A DNA stretch of 64,000 bases from Aggregatilinea lenta (GTDB lineage Bacteria; Chloroflexota; Anaerolineae; Aggregatilineales; Aggregatilineaceae): assembly GCF_003569045.1 (NCBI RefSeq), contig NZ_BFCB01000003.1, forward strand, positions 1,984,001 to 2,048,000, given 5' to 3'. Shown piece after piece: positions 1 through 10,756 of this stretch. The notes below the pieces were generated by a model. The model searched no databases. It was not told where the DNA came from and saw only the letters and a list, made by a program, of their open reading frames with translations. The position numbers and the translations under genes are program-made. Position 1 is the stretch's first letter. Every line of letters begins with the position of its first letter.

Positions 1-1
1 G

Positions 2-949
2 CGTCACGTGCAGGAGCCGTTCAGTAACATCTTGGGCGCGATCTTCGGCATGGTGTCCGGCGCGCTGCTGATGACGGTGGCAGCGTACATTGGCGGGCAG
101 GCGGTGCTGCTCAGTCTGCTGAACGCGCTTGTCGCAGCGCTGCTAGGCGGCGAAGTTGCCGTGCTGGCGTACCAGCGCCTGTTCCAGACGCACGACGGTA
201 AGCGGCAGGCCCACCACGAGGACACGCGCGGCGACGATGCATCGCGCACGCTGCTGTTCGTCATCGGCGCGGTGGCGGCGTTCCTGCTCACCGCGTGGAT
301 CCTTGACCTGCTGCGCGCCGTGGTGGACGGTCGTCCGCCGTCGGAGCGTGAATGGGAGATCCTGGGCATCGGCATCCGCATCTACCTGGGCGAAGCCGCG
401 ATCATCGGCGGAATCCTGGGGCTGATCGCGGGAGCGCTGGCCGGGGTGAACTCGACCTTCCCGCTGGGGCTTGCGGTATATAACACCTCGCGCACGATCC
501 TCAACGCGCTGCGCTCCATCGAACCCCTGATCATGGGTATCGTGTTCGTGATCTGGGTCGGGGTAGGGCCGTTTGCGGGTGTGCTGGCGCTGACGCTGCA
601 CTCCATCGCGTCGTTAGGCAAGCTGTACTCCGAACAGGTGGAGAGCATCGAGTCCGGGCCGATCGAAGCGGTCCAGGCGACGGGCGCGAACCGCCTGCAA
701 ACCATCGTCTACGGCGTCGTGCCGCAGATCATCCCACCCTATATCGCGTTTACGATGTATCGCTGGGACATCAACGTGCGTATGTCCACCATCATCGGCT
801 TCGTGGGCGGCGGCGGTATCGGCTTCCTGCTCCAGCAGCAGATCAATCTACTGCGCTACCAACAGGCGGGCGTCGCCGTGCTGGCGATCGCCATCGTCGT
901 CTCCGTGCTCGATTACTCTAGCGCCGCGATCCGCGAGCGCTACGTGTAG
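2..949 (+). CDS. Phosphonate-type ABC transporter permease, PhnE-like (5' truncated)
   Basis: Inner-membrane permease of a binding-protein-dependent ABC importer of the PhnE family (phosphonate or phosphite uptake). The reading frame is open to the window edge, so the true start probably lies upstream; the first internal start is GTG at 8. Several hydrophobic segments are visible. The EAA-type loop that docks the ATPase (EAVQATGANRL, about residues 219-229 from the GTG) sits in the C-terminal half, followed by the glycine-rich FVGGGGIGF segment typical of PhnE. A hydrophilic linker (residues about 60-80) separates an N-terminal pair of helices from the permease core. The partner ATPase and binding protein would be upstream, outside the window. 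Substrate is inferred from family resemblance only. Confidence 0.8.
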   Translation, partial: RHVQEPFSNILGAIFGMVSGALLMTVAAYIGGQAVLLSLLNALVAALLGGEVAVLAYQRLFQTHDGKRQAHHEDTRGDDASRTLLFVIGAVAAFLLTAWILDLLRAVVDGRPPSEREWEILGIGIRIYLGEAAIIGGILGLIAGALAGVNSTFPLGLAVYNTSRTILNALRSIEPLIMGIVFVIWVGVGPFAGVLALTLHSIASLGKLYSEQVESIESGPIEAVQATGANRLQTIVYGVVPQIIPPYIAFTMYRWDINVRMSTIIGFVGGGGIGFLLQQQINLLRYQQAGVAVLAIAIVVSVLDYSSAAIRERYV

Positions 950-977
950 GTCAGGGCGTCTCCTTCCCGGTGATCCA

Positions 978-1014
978 GGCTCAGTTCCGCCTCCCTGTGG
1001 CGGCGGACTGAGCC
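978..1014 (+). terminator. Terminator-like hairpin after the PhnE-like gene
   Basis: The arms GGCTCAGTTCCGCC and GGCGGACTGAGCC pair with one bulged base around a short loop, about 30 bases after the permease stop. There is no long T-tract. It separates the transporter from the ribosomal promoter that starts at the next base. Confidence 0.55.
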
Positions 1015-1043
1015 TTGACAGTCCCTGCTCGAACTGCTAATAT
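1015..1043 (+). promoter_or_regulatory. Sigma-70 promoter of the str operon
   Basis: A perfect -35 box TTGACA (1015-1020) is followed after 17 bases by TAATAT (1038-1043), one mismatch from the -10 consensus. Predicted transcription start is near 1050, about 205 bases before rpsL. This strength fits a ribosomal-protein operon. Confidence 0.85.
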
Positions 1044-1071
1044 CAGCGTCCTTAAAGCACGCGACACGCGG

Positions 1072-1170
1072 AGCTATCCCTGCCTGACAGGGCAATAGCT
1101 GCCGAACTTGGGTATCGACCGTGGGGCCATCAAGTGTGCCGGAGTTTAGATGGCCTCTCGTTCTGGAAAA
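1072..1170 (+). promoter_or_regulatory. Structured 5' leader of the rpsL transcript
   Basis: Two inverted repeats lie between the promoter and rpsL. The first has arms AGCTAT-CCCTG and CAGGG-(CA)-ATAGCT (1072-1082 and 1088-1100). The second pairs GGGGCCATC (1123-1131) with GATGGCCTC (1149-1157). No open reading frame with a good ribosome binding site is seen here. Together with the terminator-like hairpin further down, this looks like a regulatory leader, possibly a ribosomal-protein binding site. The regulatory role is inference. Confidence 0.45.
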
Positions 1171-1172
1171 AA

Positions 1173-1198
1173 GCGGGCGGTTCTTCGCCCGTTGTTTT
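1173..1198 (+). terminator. Terminator-like hairpin (candidate attenuator) in the rpsL leader
   Basis: GCGGGCG (1173-1179) pairs with CGCCCGT (1186-1192) around GTTCTT, preceded by a run of six A and followed by TTGTTTT. This has the form of an intrinsic terminator about 58 bases before the rpsL start, inside the transcript from the strong promoter. It could allow attenuation of the whole str operon. Confidence 0.5.
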
Positions 1199-1255
1199 GC
1201 CAGGAACTCTTTGAAGTGTTTTACCGAACTCTGGCTTCAGTATGGAGGCAAATGG

Positions 1256-1684
1256 ATGCCGACAATCAACCAACTTGTTAGAAATGGTCGTCAGCCGAAG
1301 CGCAAGAAGAGCAAAGCGCCTGCGCTTCAGTACACGTTTAACTCGTATTCCCAGCAGCGTACGCACCAGCCCAAGGGCGCGCCTCAGAAACGCGGTGTGT
1401 GCACGCAGGTGAAGACGATGACCCCCAAGAAGCCGAACTCGGCGCTTCGGAAGGTCGCTCGTGTGCGTCTGACGAACGGGATCGAAGTCACGGCCTACAT
1501 CCCCGGCGAAGGCCACGGGTTGCAGGAGCACAGCGTCGTGTTGGTGCGCGGTGGCCGTGTGAAGGACCTGCCGGGTGTGCGCTATCACATCGTGCGCGGC
1601 ACGCTCGATGCGGACGGCGTGAAGAATCGCGGGCAGGCGCGCAGCAAGTACGGCGCGAAGAAATCGTCGAAGTCTAAGAAGTAA
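1256..1684 (+). CDS. rpsL: 30S ribosomal protein S12
   Basis: Decoding-centre protein of the small subunit, 142 residues. The ATG at 1256 is chosen because GGAGG lies 7 bases upstream and the product then starts MPTINQLVR like other S12 proteins; the frame itself is open further upstream. The decoding loops [11 protein letters not shown] and [20 protein letters not shown] are intact, with wild-type lysines at the usual streptomycin-resistance positions. About 16 extra residues lie between the N-terminal arm and PQKRGVCT, as in Bacillus-type S12 and unlike E. coli. First gene of the str operon, 18 bases before rpsG. Confidence 0.97.
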   Translation: MPTINQLVRNGRQPKRKKSKAPALQYTFNSYSQQRTHQPKGAPQKRGVCTQVKTMTPKKPNSALRKVARVRLTNGIEVTAYIPGEGHGLQEHSVVLVRGGRVKDLPGVRYHIVRGTLDADGVKNRGQARSKYGAKKSSKSKK

Positions 1685-1702
1685 ATCTGCGGGAGACACA
1701 GC

Positions 1703-2173
1703 ATGCCCAGAAGATACCGTCCACCTCAACGCGAAGTTGAACCGGATGTGAAGTACAACAACGTTCGCATCACGATGTTCGTCAACCGGATGATGTTCGG
1801 TGGCAAGAAGAGCACCGCGCTGCGCGTTGTGTACGATGCAATGGCGCTGATTGAAGAGCGGGCCAAGCGTGATCCGGTCGAAGTCTTCGAAACCGGTCTG
1901 CGCAACGCGACCCCTATGCTCGAAGTGAAGCCCCGCCGCGTCGGTGGCTCGACCTATCAGGTGCCGGTCGAAGTGGGCGCGGATCGCGCTAACTCGCTGG
2001 CGATGCGCTGGCTGCTGGCCGCAGCACGGGCGCGGGGTGGCCGCAGCATGGCTGAGAAGCTGGCCGCGGAGTTCATGGACGCCGCCAACAATCAGGGCGC
2101 GGCGATCAAGAAGAAGGAAGACACCCACCGTATGGCGGAAGCCAACCGCGCGTTTGCACACTATCGTTGGTAA
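1703..2173 (+). CDS. rpsG: 30S ribosomal protein S7
   Basis: Primary 16S rRNA-binding protein that organises the head of the small subunit; 156 residues, the usual bacterial length. The N-terminus MPRRYRPPQREVEPD and the central RVGGSTYQVPVEV hairpin are characteristic. It lies between rpsL and fusA, the invariant str order, with a 26-base gap to fusA. In other bacteria S7 autoregulates this operon; no obvious S7-binding mimic is seen in the rpsL-rpsG gap. Confidence 0.97.
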   Translation: MPRRYRPPQREVEPDVKYNNVRITMFVNRMMFGGKKSTALRVVYDAMALIEERAKRDPVEVFETGLRNATPMLEVKPRRVGGSTYQVPVEVGADRANSLAMRWLLAAARARGGRSMAEKLAAEFMDAANNQGAAIKKKEDTHRMAEANRAFAHYRW

Positions 2174-2199
2174 ATTCAAGGACCTAGTCGAAGTCTCTC

Positions 2200-4305
2200 A
2201 TGGCCAAAAAAGTCATCACCGGATCCGCCCTGGACCTGGAAAAGGTTCGGAACATCGGCATCATTGCTCACATCGATGCTGGCAAGACAACCACCACTGA
2301 GCGTGTGTTGTACTATGCCGGGCTTATTCATCGGATGGGTGAGGTGCATGACGGTGCGGCAACCACCGACTACATGGAACAGGAAAAAGAGCGGGGGATC
2401 ACGATTACGTCGGCGGCAGTAACGGCGGCGTGGCGTGGTTGCCAGATCAACCTGATCGATACGCCCGGCCATGTGGATTTCACGGCTGAGGTACAACGCA
2501 GCCTGCGTGTCCTTGACGGCGGCGTTGTGGTGTTCGACGGTGTAGCGGGCGTTGAGCCGCAGTCCGAAACGGTCTGGCGGCAGGCGAATGACTATCATGT
2601 GCCCCGCATCTGCTTCGTCAACAAAATGGACCGCGTCGGCGCCGATTTTGAGCGCGCCGTTAGCATGATCATCGACCGCCTCAATGCCAACCCCGTGCCG
2701 ATTCAGATTCCCTACGGCGAAGGTGCGGATTTTGGTGGCATCATCGATCTGATGAAGAGCGAGCTGGTCACCTACGGCGACGACCTGGGGGCTGCCATCG
2801 AGCGCCATCCCGTTCCGGCGGACATTCAGGACGCCTACGAAGCGGCGCGCGCCGAGATGATCGAGAAGATCGTTGAGACGGACGAGGCGCTGACCGAGCG
2901 CTATCTGAACGAGGAAGAAATTTCTCAGGACGAGCTGATCGCGGCGCTGCGTGTGGCAACGGTTTCGGGCCGGGTCCAACCCGTGCTGCTCGGTTCCGCA
3001 CTCAAGAACAAGGGCGTCCAGCTTCTGCTCGACGCCGTCGTCGACCTGCTGCCTTCCCCGCTCGATGTGCCTCCCATTCACGGAATCAACCCGAAGACGG
3101 ACGAAGTAGAAGAACGCCACGCCTCGGACGACGAGCCGTTGTCAGCGCTGGTGTTCAAGATCGTGACCGACCCCTTCGTGGGACGGCTGGCCTTCTTCCG
3201 CGTCTATTCGGGCGTAATTGTGGCTGGCTCCTCGGTGATTAACACCACCAAGGATCGCCGCGAGCGCGTCGGGCGCGTCGTCCGTATGTTCGCGGATCGG
3301 CGTGAGGACGTGACGGAAGTGCACGCGGGCGACATTGCGGCGACGTTGGCCCTGAAGGACACCTTCACCGGCGATACGTTGGCCGACGACGGTCACCCGA
3401 TTGTACTGGAAGCGATCAAGTTCCCGACGCCGGTCATCTCGGTGGCGATTGAGCCGAAGACGAAGGCCGACCAGGACAAGATGGGCGAAGCGCTGGCGAA
3501 GCTGGCGGAAGAAGACCCCACCTTTGTCGTGAACGTGGACGAGCAGACCGGCCAGACGCTGATCTCCGGTATGGGCGAGCTGCACCTCGAAGTGCTGGTG
3601 GACCGCCTGTTCCGCGAGTTCAAGGTCGATGCACGGGTGGGCCGTCCGCGCGTCTCGTACCGCGAGACGATCACGGTCCCGGTGCGCGGCGAAGGGCGCT
3701 TCGTGCGCCAGTCCGGTGGTAGCGGCCAGTACGGTCACGCCATCATCGAGCTTGAACCGCTGCCCGAAGACAGCGAAGAAGAAGAGGATGTCGTGTTCGA
3801 GAACGGCATCGTCGGCGGCACCATCCCGCGCGAATACATCCGCTCAATCGAGCATGGCATCCGCGAGGCCGCGCAGAGCGGCGTGCTCGCTGGGTATCCG
3901 GTGGTCGGCGTGAAGGTGCGGCTGGTCGATGGGTCGTACCACGAAGTCGACTCGTCGGACATGGCGTTCAAGATCGCGGGTTCGATGGCGCTGAAGGATG
4001 GCGTGCAGCACGGTCGTCCGGCCCTGCTGGAGCCGTTCATGCGCATCGAAGTGGTTGTACCGGAAGAGTTCGCAGGCACCATCGTGGGGGACCTGTCCTC
4101 CCGGCGCTCGAACATTACCGGCATCGACACGCGCAGCGACGGGGTCTCGGCCATTCACGCCGAAGCGCCCCTGGCGGAGATGTTTGGCTACACGACCGAG
4201 GTCCGCAACATGACCCAGGGCCGTGGCAGCTTTACGATGGAATTCCACAAGTACGAACCGGCACCGGAGTATATCGTCGAAGGTGTGTTGAAGAGCGGTC
4301 GCTAA
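2200..4305 (+). CDS. fusA: Elongation factor G
   Basis: Translocation GTPase acting on the ribosome; 701 residues, normal EF-G length. The G1 motif AHIDAGKT is at about residues 23-30, the G3 motif is DTPGHVD, and G4 is NKMD. Domains II-V follow, with a domain IV start near the [10 protein letters not shown] segment. One acidic stretch ([10 protein letters not shown]) interrupts domain IV. Third gene of the str operon; the 93-base gap to tuf contains a 12-base perfect palindrome. Confidence 0.97.
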   Translation: MAKKVITGSALDLEKVRNIGIIAHIDAGKTTTTERVLYYAGLIHRMGEVHDGAATTDYMEQEKERGITITSAAVTAAWRGCQINLIDTPGHVDFTAEVQRSLRVLDGGVVVFDGVAGVEPQSETVWRQANDYHVPRICFVNKMDRVGADFERAVSMIIDRLNANPVPIQIPYGEGADFGGIIDLMKSELVTYGDDLGAAIERHPVPADIQDAYEAARAEMIEKIVETDEALTERYLNEEEISQDELIAALRVATVSGRVQPVLLGSALKNKGVQLLLDAVVDLLPSPLDVPPIHGINPKTDEVEERHASDDEPLSALVFKIVTDPFVGRLAFFRVYSGVIVAGSSVINTTKDRRERVGRVVRMFADRREDVTEVHAGDIAATLALKDTFTGDTLADDGHPIVLEAIKFPTPVISVAIEPKTKADQDKMGEALAKLAEEDPTFVVNVDEQTGQTLISGMGELHLEVLVDRLFREFKVDARVGRPRVSYRETITVPVRGEGRFVRQSGGSGQYGHAIIELEPLPEDSEEEEDVVFENGIVGGTIPREYIRSIEHGIREAAQSGVLAGYPVVGVKVRLVDGSYHEVDSSDMAFKIAGSMALKDGVQHGRPALLEPFMRIEVVVPEEFAGTIVGDLSSRRSNITGIDTRSDGVSAIHAEAPLAEMFGYTTEVRNMTQGRGSFTMEFHKYEPAPEYIVEGVLKSGR

Positions 4306-4357
4306 GGCCGCCCTTCCGCCCGGTGACGAGCCGGGACTTGCTCTATCACGAACGAGA

Positions 4358-4369
4358 GTGCGTACGCAC
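4358..4369. repeat. Perfect 12-base palindrome in the fusA-tuf gap
   Basis: GTGCGTACGCAC is its own reverse complement and lies 29 bases before the tuf start. It could be a protein-binding site or an RNA-processing hairpin, but no function can be assigned. Confidence 0.4.
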
Positions 4370-4398
4370 CACTTATTAGCACGAAAGGTGTAAAAGCC

Positions 4399-5595
<1,197 letters not shown>

Positions 5596-5610
5596 GGGAA
5601 ACGATTGGTG

Positions 5611-5633
5611 GGCTGGCTGAAGTATAGCCAGCC
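5611..5633 (+). promoter_or_regulatory. Perfect hairpin between tuf and rpsJ
   Basis: GGCTGGCT (5611-5618) and AGCCAGCC (5626-5633) form an uninterrupted 8-base stem with a 7-base loop. There is no T-tract, so it is more likely an RNA-processing or regulatory hairpin at the str/S10 boundary than a simple terminator. Confidence 0.45.
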
Positions 5634-5677
5634 TCCATAGTGACTTCCTTGTGATTACTGAAGTCTGAGGAATCTAT

Positions 5678-5986
5678 ATGGCGAAGCAAAAGATCCGCAT
5701 CCGACTCAAGGCGTACGACCATCGCGTGCTGGACCAGTCGGCCCAACGCATCGTCGAGACGGCAGAACGTACCGGCGCCCACGTTGTTGGCCCGGTCCCG
5801 CTGCCCACCCGCATCGAGCGTTTTACCGTGCGGCGGTCTCCGTTCATCGATAAGGACTCGCAGGAACACTTCGAGATCCGCACTCACAAGCGCCTGATCG
5901 ATGTGCTGGACCCCGACGCAAAGACCATTGACACGCTCATGCGGTTGAACCTGCCGGCTGGCGTGGACATCGAGATCAAAATCTGA
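5678..5986 (+). CDS. rpsJ: 30S ribosomal protein S10
   Basis: Small-subunit head protein that also partners NusB in antitermination; 102 residues. The start [21 protein letters not shown] and the [11 protein letters not shown] motif are diagnostic. It opens the S10 cluster 82 bases after tuf. A 153-base gap before rplC is longer than most in the cluster and could hold internal signals, but no clear promoter was found there. NusB is encoded elsewhere in this window, on the minus strand near 39.5 kb. Confidence 0.97.
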   Translation: MAKQKIRIRLKAYDHRVLDQSAQRIVETAERTGAHVVGPVPLPTRIERFTVRRSPFIDKDSQEHFEIRTHKRLIDVLDPDAKTIDTLMRLNLPAGVDIEIKI

Positions 5987-6139
5987 CCGCTGCGCTTCCG
6001 GGATACCGTACCACAGGACATCCGTCCGGGCGCGGTGTGCCGGGGCTGTCTGGTCAACTCTATAACAGACAAGTCAGGCGAAGCAGGGATGATGCGTGGC
6101 GTGTGCTGCTAGCGCACGTACCAGTCCCTTGGAGGCAGT

Positions 6140-6793
6140 ATGAAGGGCATCATTGGGAAAAAGGTTGGCATGACCCAGGTTTTCGACACGGATGGAAAAG
6201 TCATTCCGGTGACCGTCATCCAGGCCGGGCCATGCTATGTGACTCAAATTCGGACGGCGGAGAACGACGGATACACTGCTGTTCAGCTTGGCTTCGACGA
6301 GCTGCCGCCCAAGCGGAACGGCTCGTCGCGGCTGAATAAGCCGAAGCAGGGCCATCTGAAGCGAAATGGTATGGGCCTGCCCGATCTCCGCGTGCTGCGT
6401 GAGTTCCGCATCAAAGAGCTGGACGTCGAAGAAGGCCAGCAGCTGACGGCGGAAATTTTCGAGCGCGGCGACCGTATTGACGTGATTGGGACGTCGAAGG
6501 GTCGCGGGTTTGCCGGTACGATTAAGCGTCACAACTTCAATCGCGGGCCGAAGACACACGGTCAGTCTGACCGTGAGCGCGCGCCCGGCTCGATTGGCTC
6601 GACGACAACCCCCGGTCGCGTCCTGAAGGGGACGCGTATGGGTGGGCGTATGGGTGGCGATCGCGTTACCGTCCAAAATCTCGAAGTGGTCGAAGTGGAT
6701 GCGGAAAAGAATCTGCTTGCCGTGCGTGGGTCCGTGCCGGGCGCTCGGGGGGGCATCCTCCTGATCAGAGAAGCGCGCAAGACCCACCGCTAG
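6140..6793 (+). CDS. rplC: 50S ribosomal protein L3
   Basis: Large-subunit protein reaching the peptidyl-transferase region; 217 residues. The start [15 protein letters not shown] is typical, and the central [13 protein letters not shown] and [20 protein letters not shown] loops match L3. The ATG follows a good ribosome binding site (TTGGAGG). A 30-base gap leads to rplD. Confidence 0.97.
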   Translation: MKGIIGKKVGMTQVFDTDGKVIPVTVIQAGPCYVTQIRTAENDGYTAVQLGFDELPPKRNGSSRLNKPKQGHLKRNGMGLPDLRVLREFRIKELDVEEGQQLTAEIFERGDRIDVIGTSKGRGFAGTIKRHNFNRGPKTHGQSDRERAPGSIGSTTTPGRVLKGTRMGGRMGGDRVTVQNLEVVEVDAEKNLLAVRGSVPGARGGILLIREARKTHR

Positions 6794-6823
6794 AGCGGGT
6801 CCGCACCAGAGGAGTCGTGAATC

Positions 6824-7474
6824 ATGGAAGTCCCTATTCGAAACATGGCCGGTGACCAGATCGGCACGCAAGAACTGCCCGCCGACATCTTCGAGGTTGA
6901 GGTCAATCCGGGCCTGATGCACCAGGCGTACGTCCGCCAGATGGCGAACGCGCGCGTGGGCACGCACAACACCAAGGACCGCAGCGAAGTCGATCGCACC
7001 AAGGCGAAGTGGTATCGCCAAAAGGGCACCGGTCGTGCCCGCCACGGCGCGCGTTCCGCTCCGATCTTCGTCGGCGGCGGCGTGGCCCACGGGCCGCACC
7101 CGCGCAGCTATGCCCAGGCCATGCCGCGCAAGATGCGCCGCCAGGCTCTGCGCTCGGCGCTCTCCGCGCTGGCCGCGGATCAGCAGATTATCGTCGTCGA
7201 TGATCTCGCGATGGACACGCCCAAGACGGCGGCGATGCGTGACATGCTGCGCCAGTTGGTCGGCGAAAGAACGGCCCTGGTGCTGGTGGCGGACCGCAAC
7301 GAGCCGGTGGAGCGCAGCCTTCGCAACCTGCCGAATGCTCGCTCGCTGCGCGCGTCTTACCTGAACATCCGCGATCTGCTGACGTACGATTACGTCGTCA
7401 TCCCGCAGGCCGCCCTGGACGTGATCGTAAGTCTGCTGGGAACTCAGCAGGCTGCGGAAGGAGCGGAAGCATGA
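6824..7474 (+). CDS. rplD: 50S ribosomal protein L4
   Basis: Exit-tunnel protein, 216 residues. The extended loop KWYRQKGTGRARHGARSAP, which lines the tunnel and carries macrolide-resistance positions, is intact. In enterobacteria L4 represses the S10 operon; no equivalent leader could be recognised here. The stop overlaps the rplW start by four bases (ATGA), implying translational coupling. Confidence 0.97.
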   Translation: MEVPIRNMAGDQIGTQELPADIFEVEVNPGLMHQAYVRQMANARVGTHNTKDRSEVDRTKAKWYRQKGTGRARHGARSAPIFVGGGVAHGPHPRSYAQAMPRKMRRQALRSALSALAADQQIIVVDDLAMDTPKTAAMRDMLRQLVGERTALVLVADRNEPVERSLRNLPNARSLRASYLNIRDLLTYDYVVIPQAALDVIVSLLGTQQAAEGAEA

Positions 7475-7770
7475 GCAAGGCACTCCACCTGTACGACATC
7501 GTTCGTCGCCCGGTGATCACCGAGAAGTCGCATGTCATGGCGGACGAGAACAACCAGTACGTGTTTGAAGTCGAAATGCGCGCTAACAAGATCCAGATCA
7601 AGGACGCGATTGAGCGCATCTTCGATGTGGACGTGCTGAAGGTCAGCACATTGGTGATGCCCGCCAAGCGCGGGCAGCGCGGTCGTGTGGCCTACACCCG
7701 CCGGGCGGCGTGGAAGAAGGCCATTGTCACCGTCGCCGCTGGCCAGGAAATCAGCCTGTTTAATGTCTAG
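7471..7770 (+). CDS. rplW: 50S ribosomal protein L23
   Basis: Tunnel-exit protein and docking site for trigger factor and SRP; 99 residues. The opening YDIVRRPVITEKSHVM is the L23 signature region. It overlaps rplD by four bases and is followed by an 82-base gap before rplB. Confidence 0.96.
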   Translation: MSKALHLYDIVRRPVITEKSHVMADENNQYVFEVEMRANKIQIKDAIERIFDVDVLKVSTLVMPAKRGQRGRVAYTRRAAWKKAIVTVAAGQEISLFNV

Positions 7771-7852
7771 TAAGCTGTAGGGGCCGGGATCAGAAATCCG
7801 CACCTCACGGGGCTAATGAACACCGGACCGCGTTTTGGATTGAGGTTAACCA

Positions 7853-8686
7853 ATGCCAGTCAAGAAGTATAAGCCTACATCGCCCGGTCGCCGGGACATG
7901 ACGGGCAACTCCTTCGAGGAGATCACCCGTTCCAAGCCGGAACGGTCGCTGCTGGACGAGCGACGGGGCCGGGGCGGTCGTAACAACAAGGGTCGCGTAA
8001 CCGTTCGCCATCGCGGCGGCGGGCACAAGCGCCGCTACCGTCTGATTGACTTCAAGCGTGACAAGCTGGGCATTCCGGCGCGTGTCGACTCGATCGAATA
8101 CGATCCGAACCGCTCGGCGCGTATCGCGCTGCTGGTCTACGCCGACGGCGAGAAGCGCTACATCATCGCGCCGCTGGATTTGCGCGTGGGCGACACCGTG
8201 CTCAGCGGCCCGGCTGCGGAAGTCCGCACGGGTAACACCCTGCCGATCCGCAGCATCCCGGTCGGCTCGCTGATCCACAACATCGAGTTGGAGCCGGGTC
8301 GGGGCGGCCAGCTTGCCCGCGCCGCCGGTGTATCCGCGCAGTTGCTGGGCCGTGAAGGCAAATACGCCACCGTCCGTCTGCCCAGTGGCGAAGTTCGCCG
8401 CATTCATGAAGAGTGCATGGCGACCATCGGCCAGGTTGGCAACACAGATCACGGTAACATCAAGCTGGGCAAGGCCGGTCGCAAGCGCTGGATGGGCTGG
8501 CGTCCGACGGTCCGTGGTACCGCGATGGATCCCAACAGCCACCCGCACGGCGGTGGTGAAGGTCGCTCGCCGGTCGGTATGGCCGGTCCAAAGACACCCT
8601 GGGGGAAGCCGGCGCTGGGCAAGAAGACCCGCCGTAATAAGCGCACGGATCGTTATATTGTGCGTCGTCGCGGTAAGCGTCGGTAG
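7853..8686 (+). CDS. rplB: 50S ribosomal protein L2
   Basis: Core 23S-binding protein needed for subunit joining and peptidyl transfer; 277 residues. The C-terminal [15 protein letters not shown] loop with the conserved histidine near the active centre is present, as is the N-terminal [12 protein letters not shown] region. A ribosome binding site (GAGG) precedes the ATG. rpsS follows after 17 bases. Confidence 0.97.
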   Translation: MPVKKYKPTSPGRRDMTGNSFEEITRSKPERSLLDERRGRGGRNNKGRVTVRHRGGGHKRRYRLIDFKRDKLGIPARVDSIEYDPNRSARIALLVYADGEKRYIIAPLDLRVGDTVLSGPAAEVRTGNTLPIRSIPVGSLIHNIELEPGRGGQLARAAGVSAQLLGREGKYATVRLPSGEVRRIHEECMATIGQVGNTDHGNIKLGKAGRKRWMGWRPTVRGTAMDPNSHPHGGGEGRSPVGMAGPKTPWGKPALGKKTRRNKRTDRYIVRRRGKRR

Positions 8687-8703
8687 TTTGTTCGGAGGCA
8701 GGA

Positions 8704-8979
8704 ATGTCACGTTCGCTTAAGAAGGGGCCTTATATTGAGCCCAAGTTGCTGCGCAAGGTCGAGCAGATGTCCGAGCGCGGCGAGAAGAAGGTTATCCGCA
8801 CGTGGAGCCGGGCCTCTACGATTTTCCCGCAGATGGTCGGGTTCACGATTGCCGTTCACGATGGCCGTCGTCACGTGCCGATTTACGTCACTGAGAACAT
8901 GGTAGGCCACAAGCTCGGCGAATTCGCGCCGACGCGCATGTACCGTGGTCACCTCGTCGAGCGTAAGAAGAAGAAATAG
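8704..8979 (+). CDS. rpsS: 30S ribosomal protein S19
   Basis: Head protein contacting S13 and tRNA; 91 residues. [16 protein letters not shown] and the [15 protein letters not shown] motif are diagnostic. A strong GGAGG lies 7 bases before the ATG. Confidence 0.97.
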   Translation: MSRSLKKGPYIEPKLLRKVEQMSERGEKKVIRTWSRASTIFPQMVGFTIAVHDGRRHVPIYVTENMVGHKLGEFAPTRMYRGHLVERKKKK

Positions 8980-9003
8980 GCTGAGACGGGAAGGAATCAA
9001 GCC

Positions 9004-9351
9004 ATGGAAGTTCGTGCAGTTGCCCGTTACTTGCCGATCTCGGCCCAAAAGATCCGTCTGGTGTGTGATCAGGTTCGCGGTATGGACGCCGACCAGGCGC
9101 TGACGGTGCTGCGGTTCATGCCGCAGAAGGGTGCCGAGTTCGCGTACAAGCTGATTGAGTCGGCGGTTGCCAACGGCGAAATAAACCTGGAAATGAATCG
9201 CCAGGACCTGTTCATTTCATCGTTGATGGCAGACGAGGGGCCGAGCCTGAAGCGAGTGAAGGCTGGCGCGCGTGGGCGGTACAAGCCGCGTACGAAGCGC
9301 ACGTCTCACCTCACCGTCGTTCTGCGTGAGCGTGAGGAGGAGAGTGTTTAA
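9004..9351 (+). CDS. rplV: 50S ribosomal protein L22
   Basis: Tunnel protein, 115 residues. It contains ISAQKIRLVCDQVRG and the long beta-hairpin GARGRYKPRTKRTSHLTVV. The stop overlaps the rpsC start by one base (TAATG), so the two are probably translationally coupled. Confidence 0.96.
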   Translation: MEVRAVARYLPISAQKIRLVCDQVRGMDADQALTVLRFMPQKGAEFAYKLIESAVANGEINLEMNRQDLFISSLMADEGPSLKRVKAGARGRYKPRTKRTSHLTVVLREREEESV

Positions 9352-10025
9352 TGGGACGTAAGATTCATCCGGTCGGTTTCCGCCTTAAGGTCAACCGCGA
9401 CTGGTCTGCGCGCTGGTTTGCCGAAGGCGACCGCTACCGCATCCTGCTGCAGGAAGACTTCGAGATCCGCCGCTTCGTCGAAAAAGAAGCCGAGCGTGCG
9501 GGCATCGCGAGTGTCGAGATCGAGCGCTACCCGAATCAGGTTCAGGTGACGCTGTTCACCGCCAAGCCCGGCATCGTGATCGGTCGCAAGGGCGAAAGCG
9601 TCAAGAAGCTGCGCCAGGGCCTTGAAGACGTCACCGGCAAGAAGGTGAAGGTCGAGGTCGAGGAAGTCGAAAAGCCGGACCTCAGCGCGCGCCTGGTGGC
9701 CCTGAACATCTCCGGCCAACTCGAGCGCCGCATCGGTCACAGCCGCGCCATGAAGCGCGCGATCAGCCAGGCCATGCGCCAGGGCGCGAAGGGCATCAAG
9801 ATCCAGGTCAGCGGACGTCTGGCCGGGGCCGAGATGGCTCGCCGCGAATGGCAGATGGAAGGCCAGGTCCCGCGTAACACCCTGCGGTCGGTCATTGACT
9901 ACGGCACGGCTGAAGCGTTGACCACCTTTGGGCGGATCGGCATCAAGGTCTGGATCTATACGGGCGAATCGGCTCGTGAAGAATTACGGCCTGTAGAGCC
10001 GACTGACGTCTACGTGAGCCAGTAA
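9351..10025 (+). CDS. rpsC: 30S ribosomal protein S3
   Basis: mRNA-entry protein, 224 residues. The start MGRKIHPVGFRLKVNRDW and the KH-domain GXXG-like loop IGRKGESVKKLR are present. The C-terminus (PTDVYVSQ) is short compared with some species. A 63-base gap containing a small hairpin follows before rplP. Confidence 0.97.
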   Translation: MGRKIHPVGFRLKVNRDWSARWFAEGDRYRILLQEDFEIRRFVEKEAERAGIASVEIERYPNQVQVTLFTAKPGIVIGRKGESVKKLRQGLEDVTGKKVKVEVEEVEKPDLSARLVALNISGQLERRIGHSRAMKRAISQAMRQGAKGIKIQVSGRLAGAEMARREWQMEGQVPRNTLRSVIDYGTAEALTTFGRIGIKVWIYTGESAREELRPVEPTDVYVSQ

Positions 10026-10042
10026 CGAGCGGGTCCCGCTGA

Positions 10043-10059
10043 CACCCTCATCGAGGGTG
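10043..10059 (+). promoter_or_regulatory. Small hairpin between rpsC and rplP
   Basis: CACCCTC and GAGGGTG pair around a three-base loop in the 63-base gap. There is no T-tract. It may be an RNA-stability or regulatory element; function unknown. Confidence 0.35.
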
Positions 10060-10088
10060 CGGGGTCTGGCTTTGAGGAGTTAACCATT

Positions 10089-10523
10089 ATGTTGATGCCA
10101 AAGCGGGTAAAATACCGCAAAACGTTCCGTGGTCGTATGCGGGGCAAGGCGACGCGGGGTAACGTCGTGCAGTTCGGCGACTATGGCCTGCAAGCACTGG
10201 AACCGGCCTGGATCACCAGCCGCCAGATCGAAGCCGCCCGCCGTACGATCATGCGCTCGATCAAACGTCGTGGCCGCGTGTGGATTCGCGTCTTCCCCGA
10301 CAAGCCCGTCACCAAGCGTGCGGCGGAAAGCCGTATGGGTAAGGGTAAGGGGTCGGTGGATCATTACGTGGCAGTGGTTCGTCCGGGTCTGGTGCTGTTT
10401 GAGATGGCGGGGATCGAAGAAGAAATCGCGCGCGAGGCGCTGCGCCTGGCCGCCTTCAAGCTCCCGATCAGCGTCAAGTTCATCAAGCGCTCCGATCCGA
10501 TTTCGGGCGAAGAGGTGGAGTAG
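10089..10523 (+). CDS. rplP: 50S ribosomal protein L16
   Basis: Large-subunit protein near the A site; 144 residues. [21 protein letters not shown] is the standard start, so the first ATG is kept. [13 protein letters not shown] is characteristic (more often GxVexWVA in relatives). Two bases separate it from rpmC. Confidence 0.97.
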   Translation: MLMPKRVKYRKTFRGRMRGKATRGNVVQFGDYGLQALEPAWITSRQIEAARRTIMRSIKRRGRVWIRVFPDKPVTKRAAESRMGKGKGSVDHYVAVVRPGLVLFEMAGIEEEIAREALRLAAFKLPISVKFIKRSDPISGEEVE

Positions 10524-10525
10524 TC

Positions 10526-10756
10526 ATGGCCACAACCAAAACACGCGAAATCCGCCAGCTGACGGACGAGGATATCTATCAGGCGATCCACGATGCCAAG
10601 GAAGAAATGTTCAACCTTCGCTTTCAGTGGGCGTCCGGCCAGTTGGAAGATTACACGCGCATTCGTCAACTGAAGACGGCGGTTGCGCGCTACCTGACAA
10701 TCTTGCGCGAGCGCGAGCTGGCTGCCGAGATGGTGCAGGAGGAAGAAAATGCCTAA
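10526..10756 (+). CDS. rpmC: 50S ribosomal protein L29
   Basis: Small helical-hairpin protein at the tunnel exit; 76 residues. The motif EEMFNLRFQWASGQLE corresponds to the L29 signature. The last eight bases overlap the start of rpsQ, suggesting coupled translation. Confidence 0.95.
   Translation: MATTKTREIRQLTDEDIYQAIHDAKEEMFNLRFQWASGQLEDYTRIRQLKTAVARYLTILRERELAAEMVQEEENA

Noticed and set aside
1121-1255. N-terminal extension of S12 from an upstream start
   Set aside because: The added residues have no family match and lie in the structured leader; ATG 1256 has a proper ribosome binding site.
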